From Elmis aenea (taxonomy: Eukaryota; Arthropoda; Insecta; Coleoptera; Elmidae), in assembly GCA_947652605.1 (NCBI GenBank), contig OX393579.1:43654970-43718969 (forward strand): a stretch of 64,000 bases of DNA, in the 5' to 3' direction. The translations under genes and the position numbers were made by a program. Below the pieces are notes generated by a model that saw nothing but the letters and a program-made list of their open reading frames with translations, was not told the origin of the DNA and ran no database searches. Positions within the stretch are counted from its first letter, which is position 1. Every line of letters begins with the position of its first letter. Below are positions 8,818 to 19,869 of the stretch, piece by piece.

Positions 8818-11197
8818 ATCCTAAATCAGTATCAAGTATCAAGACAAGCAGAAATTGGCAGCGACCACTATTTAGTGAAAATGAAGATAAAAACAAAAAA
8901 AGAAGAGCCAGATAAAAGAAGAGAGAAAGTAAAGGAGAAAATAAAGAACTACAAGCTCAAAAATAGTTCATGCAGAAAGAACTACCAAGACATACTCAGT
9001 AAAAAAATACGAGAACATAAAGAAGAAACAGATCTAGAAGGAAAATGGAAGAGATTCAAAGAAACAATACTAAAGGCCGCAAAGGAAAGCTGTGGCACAT
9101 CGAAAGTAACGAACAAAGACATAAAAAGAACAGAATGGTGGTCCAAAGAATTACAAAATACTATTAGAGAGAAAAAAGAGATGTGGAGAAAATATCTCAC
9201 GACAAAAACAATAGCAGACTACGAGAAATACAAAGAAAAGAGGAAAGAAGTGAAAGAAGCAGTAAAAGAAGCAAAAAAAGAATCATGGAGAAAATTTGGA
9301 CAAAGCATGAATGACAACTTTAGGGATAACCAAAAACTGTTTTATGGCATATTAAAACAATTAAGACAAAAAAAAGAGTTTAACATGAATAATATAAAAG
9401 ATAAAGATGGAACGATAATTACAGAGGAGGATAAGATATTAGAGAGATGGAGGCAACATTTTATGGAACTAACAGAAGCAAACGAAAACCACAAAAAAAT
9501 AAACGAAGAGGTAGAAAGCGAACACCAAGAAATGGCACCAATCACAAAAGAAGAACTGGAAGAAGCAATAATAAAGATAAAACTAGGCAAAGCTCCAGGT
9601 ATCGATAATATTACTCCAGAAATGATCAAATACTTGGAAGAAGCAGGAAAAGAAGCCCTGAGAAGCATAATAAACGAAATTATTAAAACAAGAAAAATGC
9701 CAAAGGAATGGAACATGGGAATTATTTTACCACTCTTCAAGAAAGGGGATAAAAGGAACTGCGCAAACTATAGAGGCATAACACTAATAAGTATACCAGC
9801 AAAAATACTAGCCAGAATAATAGAAGGCAGAATAAAGGAAAAATTAGAAAATACGTTAGAAGAAACACAATATGGTTTTAGAAGGGGAAGAAGCACGCAA
9901 GATCCAATTTTTATATTACGACAAACGATAGAAAAAGCAATGATGAAAAACAAGGAAATACATATATGTTTTATTGATCTGGAGAAAGCGTTCGACAGAA
10001 TACAAAGAAAGGATGTGTGGAAAAGCCTAAAAACCAAAGGTATAGACGGGGGAACTATAGACACACTAAAAATAATGTATGAAAAAACGCTAAACGTGGT
10101 AAGAACACATAACGAGGAATCATTAGAGTTTGAAACGAAAGAAGGATTAAAACAAGGTTGCGTGCTTAGTCCATTGCTATTTGCAATCGTAGTAGATGAG
10201 GCAATAAAGAAAGCAAAAAAGAAGTTCAGACCACTACAGTTGGGGTATTGGAGGATGGAAAAGGTTGAGCTGACGGAGTTATTATTCGCAGATGATATGG
10301 CGATGGTAGCAGACTCGGAGGCAAACCTACAGTATAATATGGAAAGACTTAACGAAGAACTAAAGAAAATTAATATGAGGATAAATGTACAGAAAACAAA
10401 AAGCATGATAGTAACAGAGAAAGAAAACTCACACAACATTTCAATAGAAGGACAATATATAGAACAAGTAACACATTACAAATACTTGGGAACAATCATA
10501 GAAGGAAACGGAAGACAAGACAAAGAGATAAACGACAGACTAGGAAAAGTAGGAAGAATATATAATACCCTAAAAACGACCATCTTTAGTAAAAGAGAAA
10601 TATCCAAAGAAACAAAAGTAGACGTAGTTAAAAAAGTAGTCACACCAACTTTATTATACGGAAGCGAATCATGGACACTTACAAAAAGAAACTTAGGTAG
10701 AATAAATGCAGCCGAGATGAGGTTTTTAAGAACAATCGAGGGAAAGACAAAACTAGACAAAATAAAAAACGAGACATATAGAGAAAAACTTAAAATAAAA
10801 TCAACAGAAGTTAAGATATGGGAAAGACAGTTAGGATGGTTAGGCCACATTAATAGAATGACAGATGAAAAATTAACAAGGAAAACGTACGAAGCAAGGA
10901 CTCAGGGAAAAAATAAAAGGGGCCGACCAAGAAAAACTTGGAAAGAAGGAGTAAAGAAGGCAGCGCAAGAAAAAGGTATTAAATGGGAGGACGTAAAGGA
11001 GCTGTCTCAAAACAGAGTGGGGTGGAAAAGAATAGTTAGCAAGAAATAAAGTTAACATAATAGTGAAGCTCACATTAAATATTATGTTAAATGTACTTTT
11101 ATCGAACTTGTGTTTAGTTTTTATCTTAAATTGGTTTAGTAAATTAATGTAGTCTTACACCTAACGGTAGAAAGACAAATGACTAAATAAAAAAAAA
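8818..11197 (+). mobile_element. 5'-truncated RTE-like non-LTR retrotransposon
   Basis: Spans the end of the endonuclease domain, the complete RT region, a 3' untranslated part and an A-rich tail at about 11184-11199. A possible 8-bp target duplication AATTATGC flanks it (8810-8817, 11198-11205), though the poly-A makes its edge ambiguous. The 5' truncation removes nearly all of the endonuclease. The 39-bp insertion at 3824-3862 has the same 3' terminus, confirming the 3' end of the family. Confidence 0.8.
8875..11049 (+). CDS. RTE-like reverse transcriptase ORF, intact but lacking the endonuclease
   Basis: Encodes the polymerase that copies a retrotransposon RNA into its genomic target. The frame is open for 724 codons; the listed start is a GTG and the first ATG is at 8881, but the true reading frame continues upstream to 8812 and encodes RQAEIGSDHYLV, the conserved end of the APE-type endonuclease, so the protein was originally longer. 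RT landmarks: APGIDNITPEM near residue 238, PLFKKGD near 287, QYGFRRGRST near 332, the first catalytic Asp in CFIDLEKAFD near 368, GLKQGCVLSPLLF near 430, and the FADD box near 472. After RT come LYGSESWTL near 593 and the tail motif RGRPRKTW near 682. The coding strand is extremely A-rich. No stops or frameshifts, so the insertion is young, but without endonuclease the copy is not self-sufficient. RTE is the best clade guess. Confidence 0.9.
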   Translation: MKMKIKTKKEEPDKRREKVKEKIKNYKLKNSSCRKNYQDILSKKIREHKEETDLEGKWKRFKETILKAAKESCGTSKVTNKDIKRTEWWSKELQNTIREKKEMWRKYLTTKTIADYEKYKEKRKEVKEAVKEAKKESWRKFGQSMNDNFRDNQKLFYGILKQLRQKKEFNMNNIKDKDGTIITEEDKILERWRQHFMELTEANENHKKINEEVESEHQEMAPITKEELEEAIIKIKLGKAPGIDNITPEMIKYLEEAGKEALRSIINEIIKTRKMPKEWNMGIILPLFKKGDKRNCANYRGITLISIPAKILARIIEGRIKEKLENTLEETQYGFRRGRSTQDPIFILRQTIEKAMMKNKEIHICFIDLEKAFDRIQRKDVWKSLKTKGIDGGTIDTLKIMYEKTLNVVRTHNEESLEFETKEGLKQGCVLSPLLFAIVVDEAIKKAKKKFRPLQLGYWRMEKVELTELLFADDMAMVADSEANLQYNMERLNEELKKINMRINVQKTKSMIVTEKENSHNISIEGQYIEQVTHYKYLGTIIEGNGRQDKEINDRLGKVGRIYNTLKTTIFSKREISKETKVDVVKKVVTPTLLYGSESWTLTKRNLGRINAAEMRFLRTIEGKTKLDKIKNETYREKLKIKSTEVKIWERQLGWLGHINRMTDEKLTRKTYEARTQGKNKRGRPRKTWKEGVKKAAQEKGIKWEDVKELSQNRVGWKRIVSKK

Positions 11198-11205
11198 AAT
11201 TATGC

Positions 11206-13279
11206 GTTTAAGTGGGATTAACTATTAAGATTTAAATATGAATTTATAACTTCGTAACAAACTTTTTAAACAGCTTCATTCTGAGAGTAAAACAAAGTTT
11301 CAAACAATTTTTTAATTGACAGAGATCGTGATAAGCTTTTCATTGAAATAGGTCAGCTGAAAAAGGGTGTCGCTATACAAATTTTTGCTTTAAAGGTTAC
11401 ATTGGTGTAAAAGTCGAGCCAAAACAATAGTTCTCAAAAGTTGTTTTGTGGACCTGTCACAAGTGCTAAGCTGTTAAACGTTAAACTGTTGCATGCACAG
11501 GGGCAACCAAACATCAATGTACTTTTAAAAAAAGTCATTTGAAATGAGAAAGCTTCTCTTTTGGTACCATAAAATCATCGTTGGAGAAAAAAGGTTACCA
11601 ATTAAAAGAGAATACGTCACTGGGGCATGGTCCTTTTTTATAATATAGTTAATATTGCTAAAACGAATCTCGTTACCTCTCAGAGCTCTTGGAAAACTGT
11701 TTCATCAATCTGTAAACCTACATATTTCTTGAAAAAATTTGTTTCCAATCTGGTCTAAGCAGTCTCGGTATCCAAACGCGCAAACACATTTTTAATGCCA
11801 AATTCATGGCATAAAATAAGTGGTTTCAAATAAATTAACTTACTTCTAAAAAAATTTAATTGAGTGTATAGTTTTTGTTTTATTAATTTTTTAAATAAGT
11901 GAATGAATTATTGATTAAAAAAGTTTAAAGTTTAAACAACGTTTCAATTAAAACAACAATAATGTTGCTACAAAAATGTTGTTGACGGTTCCGTTAACTT
12001 TAATTTTAACAACATTGGTGTGGTATGGAAAAGATGCTTAATGCCTCCCTCAACTTTAACTAAGCGTTGTGTATCTTTTATAATTTATTTAGGAAATTTA
12101 ACTTTAACGACGATCAGCATTTAAGTTGGAATTCTAAAAAATAACTTGTGTGTATCCAGACACTCCCATTTATCAATGTGTGATATCGACACCTGTTAAT
12201 TGTTGAAACAGTATAACTGTGACCGCATTACTCGTAACCCGGCCCACATCAATTAATACTTGCAAAATAACAGTAGCCAGATCAATACAGGGGAGTATTA
12301 CATGCTCAATGAATAATTCCGAACTCCAGCTCAGCAGCTGTTGTTGTCTGTCTAATTCAATTACCATCCGACCAAGCTCCAACCACCGCAAAGATAAGAT
12401 TATCCTAACAGCGGACCCACGTTTCTGGATATACAGATCTTCCAAGATAATTACCAAGACTAAAGCATATTAGGTTTATTTTAAATACAGAAGACAAGAT
12501 CCGCATTGTTGGGAAATAATGAATGAATTAAATTTCGCTTTAAAAATCCTAATTAATTTCTGAAGATTTAATTATAAGAAGATACAAATTTGAGCGATAT
12601 TTTTAAAAAGTAAATCCTTTGTTTTATTTTTGGATAAAAAATATTTAATTTAAATTAAATTAAATTAAGAACACAGGAATTTTAAATTAATAATGTTAAT
12701 AATTTATTTGAGATCGCTGTAACGTTAATGAAAACAATAAAATACGGTTACCAACTGTTAATGACAGACACATGAAATGCAGATATTTAGCAACAGATTG
12801 ACAATTTCTTAACTGATCTTTGTTTTTATACTTGTTGTATTTAAGAGGATTCGGAAATCAAAATTATTTATTTTTCAAGCTCACAAGACACACGCTAAAA
12901 TATATTGATAAAATATAAATAAACACCAATTTTGTATTCTCTGTTCTTTGGAAATAAGATAGTTTTAAAAGCTTGAGCAATATAATAAAAAGGGAAAAAC
13001 TGTAGGAGGTAGATTAATTAATAATCGTACTGAATATGTTCGTCCTTGTCTCCCTTATAAATGAGTTCTCCCAATTTGATACATACTGATATTTTATAAA
13101 TGCACCATTTGATCGGTTTCTCAACAAAAATTCATAATTTTTAAATAGTAAGTTACAAAATCACCACTTCTATCAAAATCACATTTTAACCAATCTATTA
13201 ATTTAAATAACAACTAAGAACTACTCATATCCCTTAGTACTATCCCTGTGTTCATAAGCAACAGTATGGCCTAAAATGC
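11206..13279. other. Unassigned DNA with a less AT-rich island at 12170-12470
   Basis: No gene could be confirmed. 12173-12457 (minus, 94 codons) and 12219-12473 (plus, 84 codons) are overlapping open frames in an island that is clearly less AT-rich than its flanks. The minus product contains HVILPCIDLATVILQ-type hydrophobic helices, but no family is recognised. A repeat of AAC/GTT-rich words lies at 11930-12010. The remainder is AT-rich and featureless. Confidence 0.3.
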
Positions 13280-13282
13280 TTA

Positions 13283-13995
13283 CAAGGGAGGGTCACGATA
13301 TGTTGTCGCTAGAATTTGATTGGGGCTGTGTTTATTGCATCAAAGACATCAAAACTAATTGTTTTCCAGAGTTATACGTGCCACTGGCCATTTACTTCGG
13401 AAAAATATGGAAAAAACTGAAAAATGGGTATAAAAAGGTCATTTTTGCGATCGCGTTGGCCATTAAACCATCAGAGAAAAAATAGAATTTCTTCTATTTA
13501 CCAATTCGCGTACCCTTTGCAAGTAAAATGGTGCAAAGTTTTTGAAAAAATCTTAAACGGTTCCGGAGAAAATCGTCAAAAACGAACCCCTGCATAAGCG
13601 CTATGATTTGAGAAGTTTTGTGTGTATCTGTATAACTATATCTATGCGACTTGCATAGGCGTTTACATAGGGAAAACCGTTTTACAAAGGCCTCGTTTTC
13701 CGCGTTTTTCTCCGGAACCGTTTAAGATTTTTTCAAAAACTTTGCACCATTTTCTTTGCAAAGGTTGTGCGCATTGGTAAATAGAAAAATTTTGATTTTT
13801 TCTTTTACGGTTTCATGGCCAACGCGATCGCAAAAATTACTTTTATTATTCAACTTTTCAGTTTTTCCCCTATTTTTCCGAAGAAAATGGCCAGTGGCAC
13901 GTATAACTCTGCAAAACATTTAGTTTTGATGTTCTTGATGCAATAAACACAGCCTTAATCAAATTCTAGCGACAACGTATCGTGACCTTTCCTGG
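13283..13995. mobile_element. Foldback element R1, copy 2 (713 bp, TTA flanks)
   Basis: Same family as 7422-8119. Left end CAAGGGAGGGTCACGATATG, right end the reverse complement of CCAGGAAAGGTCACGATACG, each next to TTA (13280-13282 and 13996-13998). Long inverted arms share the GCGATCGCGTTGGCCAT and GTGCAAAGTTTTTGAAAAA blocks. The frames 13276-13485 and 13722-13919 are arm-derived, not genes. Confidence 0.78.
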
Positions 13996-13998
13996 TTA

Positions 13999-14168
13999 GT
14001 ATTTGCATGAAAACTATGGGGAAAATATATTTTTAGAGAAACGTTTCCGTATTTTTTTTTAGATACGCGTCGTATTAAATTTGCTATAGCGATTTCAGGT
14101 AATCCTTTATGATAAAGAAAAAAGGCTCTGAAACATGATGGATAAAAGATAATACCCCAAACATCTGA
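13999..14168. other. Spacer between two R1 copies
   Basis: 170 bp between two same-family foldback copies. No feature seen. Confidence 0.3.
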
Positions 14169-15110
14169 CAAGGAAGGGTCACGATACGTTGTCGCTAGAA
14201 TTTAATTAAGGCTGTGTTTGTTGCATCAAGCATATTGAAACTAAATGTTTTGTAGAGTTTTACGTGCCACTCGCCATTTCCTTCAGTAAAATAGGGGAAC
14301 ACTAAAAAGTTGAATAATAAAAGTAATTTTTGCGATCGCGTTGGTCATGAAACCGTCAGAAACAAAATCGAAATTCTTCTATTTACCAATGCGCGCACCC
14401 TTTGCAAGTAAAACGGTGCAAAGTTTTTGAAAAAATCTTTAACGGTTCCAGAGAAAAACGTCAAAAACGAAACCCCTGCATAAGCGCTATGATTTGAGAA
14501 GTTGTAGTATATCTGTATAACTAAATCTATACGACTTGCATAGGCACTTAACATAGGGAAAACAGTTTTTACAAAGGCCTCGTTTATCGCGTTTTTTTCC
14601 CAAACAGTTTTTAAGATTTTTTCAAAAACTTTGCACCATTTTCCCCGCAAAGGATGCGCTCATTGGTAAATAGAAGAATTTCGATTTTGTCTCTGACGGT
14701 TTCATGGCCAACGCGATCCCAAAAATTACTTTTTTGTGCGATCGTACTAGAAACAGCTGTTTGACGGACGCGTTAGCAACCATAAAGTACTGCATTACCG
14801 GCCCTATCCTTAGCAACGGCCGTAAAAGTAACTTTTCAGGCCGTTACCCTAAGCAACGGCCGAAAAAGTAACTTTTACGGCCGTTGCTAAGGAGAGGGCC
14901 GGTAATGCAGTACATACACCGTCGTCTGTCAGTGACAGAGTGTCGCGTAGTTTCTAACCTATAATTTTGAAAATTACTAACAATTTAAATTGTTTTTAAT
15001 TCGATCGCACAAAAAATGTAATATGCACCTCGGCCAAAACGTACTTTTTGGCCTTGATACATAAATAACTATTATTATTCAACTTTTCAGTTTTTACCCT
15101 GTTTTTGTTG
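14169..15110. mobile_element. Foldback element R1, copy 3, interrupted and lacking its right end
   Basis: Starts CAAGGAAGGGTCACGATACG and follows copy 2 closely up to about 14730, where a nested MITE begins. R1 sequence (ATTATTCAACTTTTCAGTTTTT) resumes at about 15075 and stops near 15100, so the terminal 200 bp of the right arm are missing. The frames 14345-14650 and 14622-14816 are repeat-derived. Confidence 0.72.
14731..15015. mobile_element. Nested MITE with TTTTTGTGCGATCG termini
   Basis: Interrupts the right arm of R1 copy 3. Left terminus TTTTTGTGCGATCG, right terminus CGATCGCACAAAAA. An inner second inverted repeat TACTGCATTACCGGCC at 14788 pairs with 14897-14912 to form a 125-bp palindrome rich in CGGCCGTTGCTAAGG words. 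No coding capacity. Target duplication not resolved. Confidence 0.6.
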
Positions 15111-16028
15111 ATTACCAAATTGAACAGTGTTCTAGAGCTTGTTTTTTTTTTTACAAAAGTCACCAATTTTAATAAATGAGTTGGTGATAACCACATAAGA
15201 AAATAATTATTGACGAAAAACCATAAAAATCGATTAAATAAACTCTTTTAAGTCCAAAAAAGATATGATAGATTCATTATTAGTGTTCTTAGCTGTCTCT
15301 ATCAATCGCCAACCTATTTATTTAAAAATAGTAAAGTGTGAAACAGCCTTCTCTGCCATCTTTATCAAAAGAATTGAAACTCTTGACAGTCTTTAAAAAT
15401 AAAACCATAAAACACGAACATTTTATTGCGAACCTGGATATTATTACAAATGAACATAAGCTACATCTTAATGCCTGAAAATCTAAGCCATTATATTGCT
15501 GTAATGAAGCGTGGCTTTATCTACGTGCTTAAAACGAATCCATCAACTCCATGAAATCTCCTTTAATGATGTGAATGTTACTATCAAGCACACGTTAACT
15601 AACTTCGTATATTTTACTAGCAGCTCAAGAGTGTAGAACAGTTCTAGGTTCAATCCCCGGAAGGTAAAACAAAACTATGACAATGAAATCGCAAAGACAA
15701 CCCATGAAACTGCGCAACCAATTAGTCGGATGAGCGAACTGTTAGCACTGAAAATATATTTAAAAGAAATAACAAGCTAGATATCAAATGTAACAATTGC
15801 ATTTAAGTAACCAATTTAGACTTGCACAACGTTAATTGTTGTTATCGTTACCAGCATGACCTACGATATTTTCAAGAAACTAGGTAGTTTCTTCGTAAAT
15901 TTCAACTATAAATGTAATATTGTTTTGCTTTGTTTTAGTCAACGATTACAAGATTTGGAAAAACTTTAGTAACTATATGTATAAGGTATTTTTAATTAAA
16001 AAAATCAAGTTTTATTTGTTATAAATAA
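15111..16028. other. AT-rich DNA with a weak pol III B-box-like site
   Basis: No gene seen. At 15648-15660 GGTTCAATCCCCG resembles a tRNA B box, preceded by TAGCAGCTCAAGAG about 30 bp upstream, which only loosely resembles an A box. No cloverleaf could be folded by eye. A decayed SINE head is possible; it could also be chance. Confidence 0.25.
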
Positions 16029-16036
16029 CTTACAAG

Positions 16037-17330
16037 CAGGGACCCGAACCGGTAAGAATAACGGTTCAGTTCCGGTTACCGGTTCGATAAATTTTAACTT
16101 TTCGGTTTACGTTCCGAACCACCGGTTTTTATTTTTTAATGATTCGGTAACCGGTTCGGCGGTAACGGTTCAGTTCCGGTTTCGGTTCAATACGTTTTTT
16201 TTTAGTACAAAATGTATAAAAATAGTAATAAAACATAAACCCACAACATATACATTTTATTTATATTTAAACTTCAAACTCTTTATATATATAACCTAAC
16301 CTTACCTTGATATATACTGCGCCATCTAACAAACATTATTGCAACAAACAGACGGTAAAATTAAATTTTAATTTCTGAGTACAAAATAACAAAACACATT
16401 ACAATTTTATTTATATACAAATTTGTGTTTGTTTTGTATTAAATAAAACTGTCAAATTAAGTCAGTGTAATATCGAGGGTCTCATATCAGGGTAGCTTAT
16501 GCGCCAAAAATACAAAAATGGAGATTCTTCGCCAAAAATGTGTTAAACTGAAGGAAAAACAAATCTTTGTATGTCAGAAAAATCAACATATTTTGATATA
16601 AGTTAACTTGAACAGCATGGGGATCTCGTAAACGGTAAGAGATACAGACTTGGTTAAATGGGTCAAAGTGATCTATGATTTAAAAGCAACTATTCCATGA
16701 AAAAAATCTTGAAAAAATTTCAAATGTATTCACTGACAAAACCTACAAAACAATGATGTAATTCGTGTGGAAATTTAGTTAGTATAGTACTCTTAGTAAT
16801 ATAAAGTTATACTTACAGTTTTCCAAATTAGAAGCAATAACTAACCATTTATAAAAGTACGTAAGCGCACGCCATTCCAAAGTAGGTACAGTACTATGTG
16901 CAGTGCCGCATTATACAGTCCAATCAACAAGTTTAAACTTGCGGTTTGTAGTGAAAGACGGCTTGACGAGCAAGAGCGCCTGCGTTCTATTAATCGCGGT
17001 AAAGAATACATTATTCAAATACGACTGTGATAGACGATGCATATTTAATTATTTACAAATTGAACTGTCTTAAATATTTTCTTTATCTACGGTAAGATGT
17101 AATCAAAAATTACGAAAAAAATAAAATCCAATTTTTTACAAAAAATATCGTTCCGAACCGGTTTTTTAACCGGTTGTAGCGGTTTTAAGCGGTTCACGCC
17201 AGTCGGTTCGGTTCGGTTTTGCGGTTTTGTGATTTCTTAACTAAGAGGTTCAGTTCCGGTTCACGGTTCATGAAAAAGGCACCGGTTCGTTCCGGTTTTT
17301 GTTCCGGTTCCGGTTCGGTTCGGGTCCCTG
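16037..17330. mobile_element. 1294-bp hAT-type element, CGGTT-word family, copy 1
   Basis: Ends CAGGGACCCGAACCGG and CGGTTCGGGTCCCTG are inverted repeats. A perfect 8-bp duplication CTTACAAG flanks it (16029-16036, 17331-17338). About 150 bp at each end is packed with CGGTT/AACCG words; the middle is AT-rich with no credible ORF, so it is non-autonomous. A second copy at 49857-51138 lies in the same orientation and differs by about ten substitutions and one 12-bp length change near the right end, implying recent movement. The middle near 16612-16650 contains a piece resembling a mariner-type MITE also seen at about 22985. Confidence 0.93.
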
Positions 17331-17372
17331 CTTACAAGCCTTTATTTCACGTATTTCATTAACACCTAGACC

Positions 17373-17460
17373 AGGGGTTCCCAAAGTATGGCCCGCGAAC
17401 CCTAAAAATAAGGCCCGCGCGATGTCAGACCATCCGCCATCTTGAAATCATACCAGATAA
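17373..17460. mobile_element. Possible hAT end, CAGGGGTTCCCAAAGT
   Basis: CAGGGGTTCCCAAAGTATGG followed by GGCCCGCG words is typical of hAT termini. No opposite end or duplication was found, so this is a fragment at best. Confidence 0.4.
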
Positions 17461-17859
17461 TTTTCTTTTTACAAAAAAAATTAAATTATTCCATATTATT
17501 ATTAAAAAGTAATCAGTTAAAAAATTATAAATTTTATGTACAATCCCTGTTGTTTTACGATTTGTTGCTGGTTCTTTAACTCAAACACACTTCTTTTTTT
17601 TTTAGCATAAAATCAAGCAACGTTTCCAACTTCAAACTTATAGTCTCTCTATAATAATAAGTGTGATTCAAATGGCCACACTAAATTTGAAACAGCCTGT
17701 ATACGATTGTAAAATTCACTCTTTATCATATTTTACGAAGCTTTGCTTCTTGAAGTGAAGGTATAGATCTAAAAATAATATCAGTGATTTTATAAGTAAA
17801 CTTGTATACATTTTAGCTTTTTCCATTTTATTTTATTGTTTTCACACCTTTCCTTACTC

Positions 17860-18180
17860 TTCACTTGACTTTTTTCATACATTCTCTCTGCAGTTAATCC
17901 TCTTTATCTTAACTCATCTATCCTTTCAGTTATTCTACTTTGTTCCGATCTATTTATCTGTACTAACCATCTTAAGTGTTCTTGCTGCACTAGTACATCA
18001 ATTGCTTTTATGTATAAATTTCCTCTCCTTGCTCCATTGTTATTATGGTCTGGGCGCATGTTTCCTTTGGTTTTCCTTAATTATCTCATTTCAGTGCTCT
18101 CATCCTACTGCACAATTTATTGGCAACCGTCCATAACTCACGACTAGAATCACAACGTTTTAACATATCTGTTAGATTGT
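17860..18180 (-). pseudogene. Decayed non-LTR RT C-terminal region
   Basis: On the minus strand the stretch encodes RRGNLYIKAIDVLVQQEHLR followed by WLVQINRSEQSRITERIDE before stops. The pattern QQ.LRW....NR.E..RIT.RI matches the region after the RT domain in RTE-like elements (compare RQLGWLGHINRMTDEKLTRK in the intact copy). Many stops and no RT core. Family assignment is tentative. Confidence 0.45.
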
Positions 18181-18309
18181 TTTTAACATAAAAGAACATT
18201 AATAGAATTAATTTTCAAAGCTTTTTAAATTTTTCCACTGTTTATTTATCCAGATTCCTTAACGTTTTACAACCACTTTTAAAACATTTCAACACTTTAC
18301 CTACCTGAA

Positions 18310-18398
18310 GCCTAATAATATTTTTTGCTCCCAACGCTTATTAACCAGAAGCCTATTAATCGGCTTTTTTCTGTCAGCGCTTATCCACCGGCAGTCTA
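18310..18398. repeat. Minisatellite-like array, left part (CTATTAATCGGCTTTT)
   Basis: Imperfect tandem units of about 50 bp carrying CAACGCTTATTAACC, CTATTAATCGGCTTTTTTC and GTCAGCGCTTATC. The array resumes at 20179-20260 with CCAACGCTGATCAACC and CTATTAATCGGCTTTTTTT. The piggyBac-like element inserted into a TTAA within it. Confidence 0.6.
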
Positions 18399-18676
18399 TT
18401 AACACGTTTACTGCCGAGCTTATTTTGCTGGTGTTGAATCCAACGCCGGTGAGAGTTTGTCCATATTGGAATCATACCCAATAGGAATTACATCCAATAA
18501 GAATGTATAGTTCAAAATTATTATGCGTGGTGCATTACTACGCTGCCGGTCATCTATGACCACCACGGCGTAGGAGCGTACCAAAAGTAAATTTACATCT
18601 AAAAATTATATAAGGTTAAAAAAAATAATTCACACGGTAAAACGGTTAATTTTACAGTAAATACATTAGAATTTCA

Positions 18677-19291
18677 ACCCCCACAAGCAAACAGTGGCGG
18701 AGTTGTGGGGGTACAGTTAAATAAATTTTATAAAAAATTAGTACGGCCCTGTTCAACAGCAAACTCGAAATTGTTTTTGGGTACAACATTTTATTCTAAA
18801 CAAAAAGTGTCTTTAGACTTTTCTTCGTATCTACCACCGTTTGGCGCGAAATTTTATTTATTTTATTATTCACGCGAAAAATTTGCTCATAAGTTCTATC
18901 TAAAAATATTGCGAAAAGCTGAAAATGGCAAATTGCATAATAAATGCTCATTAATCGTTAATTTAGCGGAAATTATTTTCTCATGATTAGCATGTTTTGT
19001 TATTAAAAACTGCAAAAATCGGTAATTACTTCTTTATTTTGAATATTAGCGATATTTTTAGATCGAATCAATGAGCAAATTTTTCGCGAGAATAGTAAAA
19101 TAAATCAAATTTCGCGCCAAACGGTGGTAGATACAAAGAAAAATCGAAATGCACTTTTTGTTTAAAATAAAATGTTACACCGAAAAACAATTTCAAGTTT
19201 GATTTTGAACAGGGCCGTACTAGTTTTTTATAAAATTTATTGAAACTGAACCCCCACAACTCCGCCACTGGTTGCTTGTGGGGCTTGATAT
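18677..19291. mobile_element. Foldback element nested in the piggyBac-like element
   Basis: Arms at 18677-18895 and 19070-19291 are reverse complements with scattered mismatches, starting at CCCCCACAAGCAAACAGTGG and ending at its complement. The mirror-image frames 18705-18986 (plus) and 19068-19334 (minus) encode nearly the same peptide (KLVRPCS...LPPFGAKF...) because they lie in opposite arms; this is a palindrome effect, although the shared peptide hints the arms may once have been coding. Target duplication not resolved. Confidence 0.7.
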
Positions 19292-19869
19292 TCCCACCGA
19301 ATGTGGTAACATGTAAGGTGGTGCTGTATACCAAATTTGGTTTAAATATATTTACTGGTTGAGAAACGGTTAAACATTATCGTTATTTTTTCGAAAATTT
19401 CAACACCCTGTATCTTTAAAAAGGAGGCGTTTATGAACCCATGTTGATATGGAATATTCGTTTTAAAATAAGTTTTTGTATGGACTGTTAAAAGTCCTAC
19501 AAAAAAAGTGGACTACCCTGTAGATTACAAACGCAGGCAAAGCTGCCGTCGATTTATCTGATCAAATGTCTGCATATTGCAACCCACTGAGAAAAACTAA
19601 AATGGTACAGAAAACTTGCACTTGAGCTTTTACTTAACACTGTATAAAAACAAGGAGTAACACGTAATAAATCTATTACAAATTGTTGAATTTAAAAAAA
19701 AATTAATTACGCATCTGACTCAGTGTCGCCCGTTTCCTCCGTAGTTTTAAGGCCAAGACTGCGTCACGAAGGAGGGAGAAGCGTGTAAAGTCAGAAAATA
19801 TTGCAAAAATTATTACAAACATAATTTCAAAATACATGGTAGAACGGTAGCAAAAAATAGAACACAAAA

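Noticed and set aside
8982..11073. Four long minus-strand frames (9342-9740, 9768-10439, 10476-10850, 10873-11073)
   Set aside because: They are antisense to the intact RT frame and exist because its A-rich codons leave few stops in the opposite strand. Their Ser/Phe/Ile-rich products have no domain.
7692..14816. Frames such as 14345-14650 (101 codons) with KWCKVFEKIL, repeated in several places
   Set aside because: They fall in R1 foldback arms and recur only because the repeat recurs; each copy breaks the frame differently.
15600..15700. tRNA gene suggested by GGTTCAATCCCCG
   Set aside because: A box is poor and only about 30 bp away; no acceptor stem or cloverleaf could be drawn. Left as a weak SINE hint.
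18705..19334. Paired frames sharing KLVRPCS and LPPFGAKF
   Set aside because: Same palindrome effect in the foldback element 18677-19291. I could not link the peptide to a family.
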